Assembly (NCBI GenBank): GCA_014773175.1
Contig: VXCM01000447.1
Coordinates: 176,612-240,611 of the forward strand
Reading direction: 5' to 3'
Length of the DNA: 64,000 nt
Source: Lucifuga dentata
Lineage: Eukaryota > Chordata > Actinopteri > Ophidiiformes > Bythitidae
The notes under the pieces were generated by a model. The model ran no database searches. It was not told the DNA's origin and saw nothing but the letters and a program-made list of their open reading frames with translations. This document shows positions 59,341-64,000 of this stretch, piece by piece. A program made the position numbers and the translations under genes. The stretch's first letter is position 1. Every line of letters begins with the position of its first letter.

Positions 59341-59690
59341 TTCCTGATCACATCTGTTAATCTGTTAATTTGTGGCAAAGTGTATTAAACTTTTTAAGTT
59401 ATTACTGGAAAAATTAAAAGGAAATTCCCATTATTTGACATTATAATACCACTTCCGTTAGTGAACAAACCTCATTAGATGCTAAAGAATGTATATAATT
59501 AAAATTGAATTATTCCAATTATTCCTGATCACACCTGTTAATTTGTGGCAAGGTGTATTAAACTTTTAAGTCTTATTACTGGAACAAAAGGAAATTCCCA
59601 TTATTTGACACTATAATACCACCTCTTAGTGAACAAACCTCATTAGACGCTAGAGAATGTACATAATTAAAACTGACAAAAGTAAAATTT
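59341..59690. repeat. diverged tandem duplication, period about 181 bp
   Basis: ttcctgatcacatctgttaa at 59341 recurs as ttcctgatcacacctgttaa at 59522. Following blocks keep order in both copies: tttgtggcaa, gtgtattaaac, aaaggaaattcccattattt, taataccac, gaacaaacctcattaga and gaatgta.ataattaaaa. Two copies are seen; differences are small indels and substitutions. Confidence 0.8.
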
Positions 59691-59927
59691 TTACACGCTT
59701 TTTTTTTTTAATACCTTCTTAGGACTGTATCCATCATGCCGTTTTCCATAGCTCATGTGCCTCATGTATAATTGTCATTATATAACACAGTTATGAATAG
59801 TTAACATGGAACTAAAATAAAGCCAAACACGTTCCATCAAAGGGAAAATTATTAATGTTTAAAGAGAGACAAGGGAATTAATCCTACACTCCAGGCCACA
59901 ATGAATAACACTGATGAGTATCTATGT

Positions 59928-59928
<1 letters not shown>

Positions 59929-59969
<41 letters not shown>
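59929..59969. repeat. (GT)n microsatellite
   Basis: Perfect GT tract of about 40 bp. Confidence 0.95.
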
Positions 59970-59971
<2 letters not shown>

Positions 59972-62158
59972 TGACATACATGGTGGAGGTGAAGAGAAGA
60001 AACAGAGGGAAACGGAGTGAAGGTGAGAGATTACATATTTGCACTTCACGGCTGCAGCTGTAATGTAATATCAGAGAAGATAAAGGGGGGAAGGGGGAAA
60101 CAAAAGGCCTCGAGTTTAAAGACCTTCAGATTAGAAAGCAGAAAAAAGAAAAAGAAAAATTGAAAAGAGAGGAATTAGAAAAACTTTGCTGGGTATGGAT
60201 CAAAAAATACAGAACTGTATTAGAATGAGAGAGTAACCTCAGACCACCTGAGCAGGATAAGTGTGACTTGTTTGAGGTCTTGTAATTGAATTTTTCTTTC
60301 TCCAGTGGAGCATTGTGATGCGATACAGATCCCTCCTGAATTGATTCTCAAATTACTCTGAGTAGTGTTTGCTGTAAAAACGAGCATGGACACGAATACT
60401 TTGCACACCTGACAGTTTCTGAATTGGAAAACACTGCTGCTGTATGCATCTAAACCCAGGCTATGCTACACATCAGCAAATAGTTCAGACTGTTACCCAG
60501 TGCTGTGACTTCTCTCTTTTTTAAACTTTCAGTCGTTTTCTTTCAGCGTCTCAACTCTAGCCTCCGTACTGTACGAGGAAGGGGGATCCTAAAAAAAGGA
60601 TTATGATCTCACGTTCCGATGGAAATCTAACAGCGTAATAGGAAATAATTCCAATTAAAGGTCCTCCCCGGGGAAAATGAGTACATTGTATCAGGCCGGA
60701 AGGTGAGAACCCAGAAGCAGAGACCGACTCACGGGTAAGATGACAAGAAACTAACTGTTTATTCTGTGCAAGGAGGTATATCCACAGGCAGCAGCGAAGT
60801 CCAAAAAACAGGCGAAGATAATACACAAGAAGCAGGTAAACCAGCTAACAAAAACCAAGGCGGGATAGGCAAGGTCAGAGTCCGTAAACAGGCAGAACAA
60901 ATCCGGTACACAAACTAACAGATCAGAGAAACACGATAACAGCGGGACTGACAGTGACAAGCACAGTACAATCTGGCAAACACTAACTGCAGAATCAGGA
61001 TTTAAATAGTGCGGGGAAGAACAGGGGAAGGAAGGCGCCGAAGCTGAAGGCAGAGAACGGGTGCCCCTAGTGTACGGGAGGAGAGAGTGCAGAAGTGGAT
61101 GGAGTAGTGACACATTGTGATAGTTGTAGATGAAGGAAGATGAAAAAAATAAGAAAAGCTTTAGAAATACAAACATTAAAAGAGGAATAAAGGAAACCAA
61201 AATTCTATGCGACAAAGATATATTGCTATGTTCACTGTATCTCAGAGCTGTGAAGCCAGAATTACAGCTACAGCATGTTACATGGACATCTTCATGAAAA
61301 CTTTAGTTTTGTTTGCTCTGTGGGGCCAAAAGTAGAAGCTGTGTTTAAATATTTATGAGCTATTTACTTTTTCAAAAGAGCAACGGCATTGCCAGTGTTT
61401 TACATTTAACCTGTTTCTGTGTCAGTGTGTCGGTTCATTTAAACAAAATGCTTCTCAACATGTATTTATAAATAGAGAAATGACTGAAATTATGTCAAAA
61501 CTGAACTCAGGGTTGAAGAACCTTGCCTGACTTTCTGATTGGAATTCCTGGTTGAGGGGGTGTTTTCTTTGACTTTTCCTAGTTGGAGGTTGAAAATTCA
61601 GAGTTATGAGTGCAAGTGGAGCATAGCATATGAGACATGAAGGGGAAATGGAATCGATGAATGGTTTTCATTTTGGTGCATCTGGGCACAACTGGAATTA
61701 CACTTGCCTGATACTGGACTTAATAACTGTATAAAGATCAATAACTGCATTATAGTATGCAGAATAATTAGACCTGCAATGCCATGACAGTTGAGATAGC
61801 ATTCCGATATGGCCCAAAAAGAACAACTTGACATTTTTGCAAATATACTTGTATGGTGACTTAATCAGAGTCAGATGAGAAGATTGATTTTATCTCTCTG
61901 TGTCCAGTACAGAAACAGGTTGTTGTGTGTTTAACATAATGTACAAAGACTCCAGTCGGGGGGGGAAACAATTAACATAGCTCAAAATACTGATTTATAC
62001 TTTCATTAAGAAAGTATAAATCTATATTTTAAATGGTTTAACTGCGTTTCTAGTTTCTGCTCCATTTGTTCCGATTCTAAATGTGGATGCCACACTTCGA
62101 AAAACAACATCCCTAAAATAGCCTCCCTGCTGTTTGTGTGTTGTCTGTGGGTTGTTTG

Positions 62159-62159
<1 letters not shown>

Positions 62160-62208
<49 letters not shown>
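62160..62208. repeat. (GT)n microsatellite
   Basis: Perfect GT tract of about 48 bp followed by tatgtatg. Confidence 0.95.
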
Positions 62209-62218
<10 letters not shown>

Positions 62219-63078
62219 CGTGTACACGTGTGTGCTAGAAAATAGATAAGCAAAGACACAAATGGACTCCATCTGTGTCTAACCACACACGGCAAAAGGG
62301 AAAGTGTGCATCTACAGTGGTGAACATGCAGTATGTGCCTGTGCAGATCTTCCACAAGGTAAATAACTCTTAGGGTGCAAGATCAATCAATACATGAGCG
62401 GTACACTGGAAATATGTTGATATTTAAAAGTAGACAAAAACACTGTAGTACTGCTCAAAAGATATATCACAAGCTGCAAATCAAACAAGACATAACACTG
62501 ATCTTTATAATTACTAACCATTATCTGCACTCGGGACTCCACTGTTTAAAGGTGAAATTTGAAAACTAAAGCAACTCTTAGAATGTTAGAGCAACTTCCA
62601 CCCCCCAGCTTTTAGTCTTCCAATTTGTACCAATAGGAAGTAACCCTTGTGATGTCATAAGGATCAGCTTCCCTGACTTTGCACAGAGCCCTTTACATAA
62701 CCTTCATACAGTCATAAACTGAATTTGATGTGTAAAATTGGTGCAGTCCCCCTTTAAACTGTTGCTTAAACTAGTTTTGAAATTACGAGTGCAGTACCCT
62801 TTGAAAACTTGCCTGTTCAGACCGGGCAGGACTTTGTGGTGTGCACCACAGCCTGCCATAAGTGGCCGTGGAGCGGATATGCTGACGCGCCCAGATCATA
62901 TCGTGCCACGCGGATACTACTTTTTGCCAGCACAGCTCAATTCGAGAACCGCTCATCCAAACAACTTCGCATGCGACACTGCACGTCCTTGGGTCCTGAG
63001 CATTATACCTGCCAAATTTCAACTTCATACAGTGCCGGGTTCTAGAGATATTGGTACCACAGATAGACAGAGATTCTG

Positions 63079-63213
63079 TCTTTATAGTTAGATGTTTACT
63101 AAAAGTCAATGGGCAACACAAACCTAACCTTAATCCAACTTACAGNTCTTTATAGTTAGATGTTTACTAAAAGTCAATGGGCAACACAAACCTAACCTTA
63201 ATCCAACTTACAG
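63079..63213. other. contig-overlap artefact around N at 63146
   Basis: 67 bp exact duplication on both sides of the N. Confidence 0.88.
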
Positions 63214-63685
63214 TTTATTATTGTATATCTTTTTAGTCATTGTACAGCTGTGTTATATTTATACAAAGTTTAAACCAACTGATTAAAAGAAAAAAAAATC
63301 AGTGTGATCATTTTATTGATTGGGGATAAGAACCAAGAGGCTTGAATGAAGGAGTGGAGTGAGAATGAACACTGAGTTTTAAATTGAACTTTCACTAAGC
63401 TCTATGTCTAAATAGACAGCAGGACTAGCAGCATAATGCCAAACTCAGACAACATGATTTTTACTCTGTTTTCCAACTTCACACAATGTTTTCAGATCCT
63501 GAACATCCCTGATGCTGAGCCACCCAGATCTCCCGACATTTTTAAGCATGTCTGAAATTATCAGTGCAAAATTAGAGATGGTCATGTAGTTTGAGCCTCT
63601 AGTTTCCTGGAACAGCAATGAACAACAATTAAAACAACAACTTCATGGCTTTCCGCCTCTGGGTACACACTACTGGGTACAAACT

Positions 63686-63762
63686 ACTCAGGTTTTGTCT
63701 ATGTGGACACAAATGAGCGAGCAGTTCCTCCTCATTTGTGTCCACATCGACAAAACCTGAGT
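63686..63762. repeat. near-perfect hairpin, 32-bp arms
   Basis: Left arm 63686-63717 and right arm 63731-63762 are reverse complements with one mismatch (tctatg against tcgatg on the left-strand reading), separated by a 13-nt loop. Arm starts: actcaggttttgtctatgtg; arm end on the right: gacaaaacctgagt. No mobile-element ends are seen directly outside. Confidence 0.85.
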
Positions 63763-64000
63763 GGCTTCTTATGTTTAAACTTTTAATGTGCAGCTTCATG
63801 TTTCCATTTTCACACCTCACCAGAGGTTTTTCGAGTTCAGATGTAGATCATCTCCTTCCAAGTGAGAGATCTTGTAATTTGTTACGCTGCACTACAGCTT
63901 TGTCAAGACACAAGATTACAGGAAAGATTTGAGTGGTGTCAGATTTATTTTCTATTTTTCATCTTACTGGTCAGGTCAAGTACACAGTGTGATTACTTTG

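Larger units (their letters stand above)
42410..64000. other. upstream rgs3 intron or 5' flank
   Basis: The sequence directly before the 42409 exon is a good acceptor (pyrimidine-rich, ending ttccctccatag), so this region starts as an intron. I searched both strands for PDZ, C2 or PH-like RGS3 exons and found none. Their exons may be short and missed, or may lie beyond 64 kb. Outside the listed elements, 43720-45250, 45400-48720, 51010-53200, 55440-56180, 57465-58270 and 59690-62750 look like ordinary AT-rich non-coding DNA. Confidence 0.55.

Noticed and set aside
60751..61215. 154-residue minus-strand open frame
   Set aside because: Hydrophobic, low-similarity translation of sequence that resembles a fish dispersed repeat (aggtgagaacccagaagcag, then agtccaaaaaacaggcgaag); no start or splice context.
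62738..63091. 117-residue plus-strand open frame and 112-residue frame on the other strand
   Set aside because: No recognisable domain; probable repeat. Kept as a finding, not as a gene.
1..64000. CRISPR, operon, rRNA, tRNA or phage features
   Set aside because: No direct-repeat/spacer pattern and no tRNA or rRNA signature was found; the DNA is vertebrate nuclear sequence.

Overview
The window is vertebrate nuclear DNA, almost certainly from a ray-finned (teleost) fish. Most of it is non-coding. It is full of dinucleotide microsatellites, short inverted-repeat DNA transposons of kinds common in fish (hAT-like, TTAA-flanked, Tc1-like) and decayed non-LTR retrotransposon pieces. The only protein gene I can support is split by conventional GT-AG introns. 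There is no operon structure, CRISPR array, rRNA, tRNA or prokaryotic feature. Fourteen isolated N characters mark contig joins.

The gene is on the minus strand and is the 3' part of rgs3 (regulator of G-protein signalling 3). Six exons reconstruct cleanly: 42409-41414 (996 nt, acidic and Ser-rich region), 18446-18376 (71 nt), 6771-6670 (102 nt), 4725-4664 (62 nt), 3583-3417 (167 nt) and 3315-3115 (201 nt including stop). All have consensus splice sites and matching phases. Together they total 1599 nt, or 532 codons plus stop. The first residue of the large exon is a Met entered at phase 0, so the 532 residues could be a complete protein, much like the roughly 519-residue mammalian RGS3 form, or the C-terminal part of a longer PDZ/C2 form. 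I found no PDZ or C2 exon in the remaining 21.6 kb. The 3'UTR probably runs from 3114 down to about 1.1-1.3 kb.

The most interesting part is inside the rgs3 introns. Two further starts would give short RGS-box proteins. One is a previously unlisted 44-nt coding first exon at 11210-11167, ending in a consensus donor in exactly the phase needed to join the 6771 exon (191-residue product with an RGS4/5/16-like leader). The other is a start at 4793 that reads directly into the 62-nt exon (165-residue product), behind a tight TATA, GC-box and CCAAT cluster. Both leaders begin with nearly the same 15 bases (Met-x-His-Thr-Met). The locus therefore looks like one gene with nested promoters producing a long, a medium and a minimal RGS protein from one shared GAP domain.

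Layout: 1-1.1 kb, downstream flank; 1.1-3.1 kb, 3'UTR; 3.1-6.8 kb, RGS-box exons; 6.8-18.4 kb, intron carrying the 11.2-kb alternative first exon; 18.4-41.4 kb, a 23-kb intron with many mobile elements, including a hAT element with perfect 8-bp target duplications, a nested TTAA element and an RT fragment; 41.4-42.4 kb, large acidic exon; 42.4-64 kb, upstream intron or 5' flank with a second RT fragment, a BED-finger transposase relic, a minisatellite inside a terminal-inverted-repeat element, microsatellite clusters and a near-perfect hairpin near the right edge.
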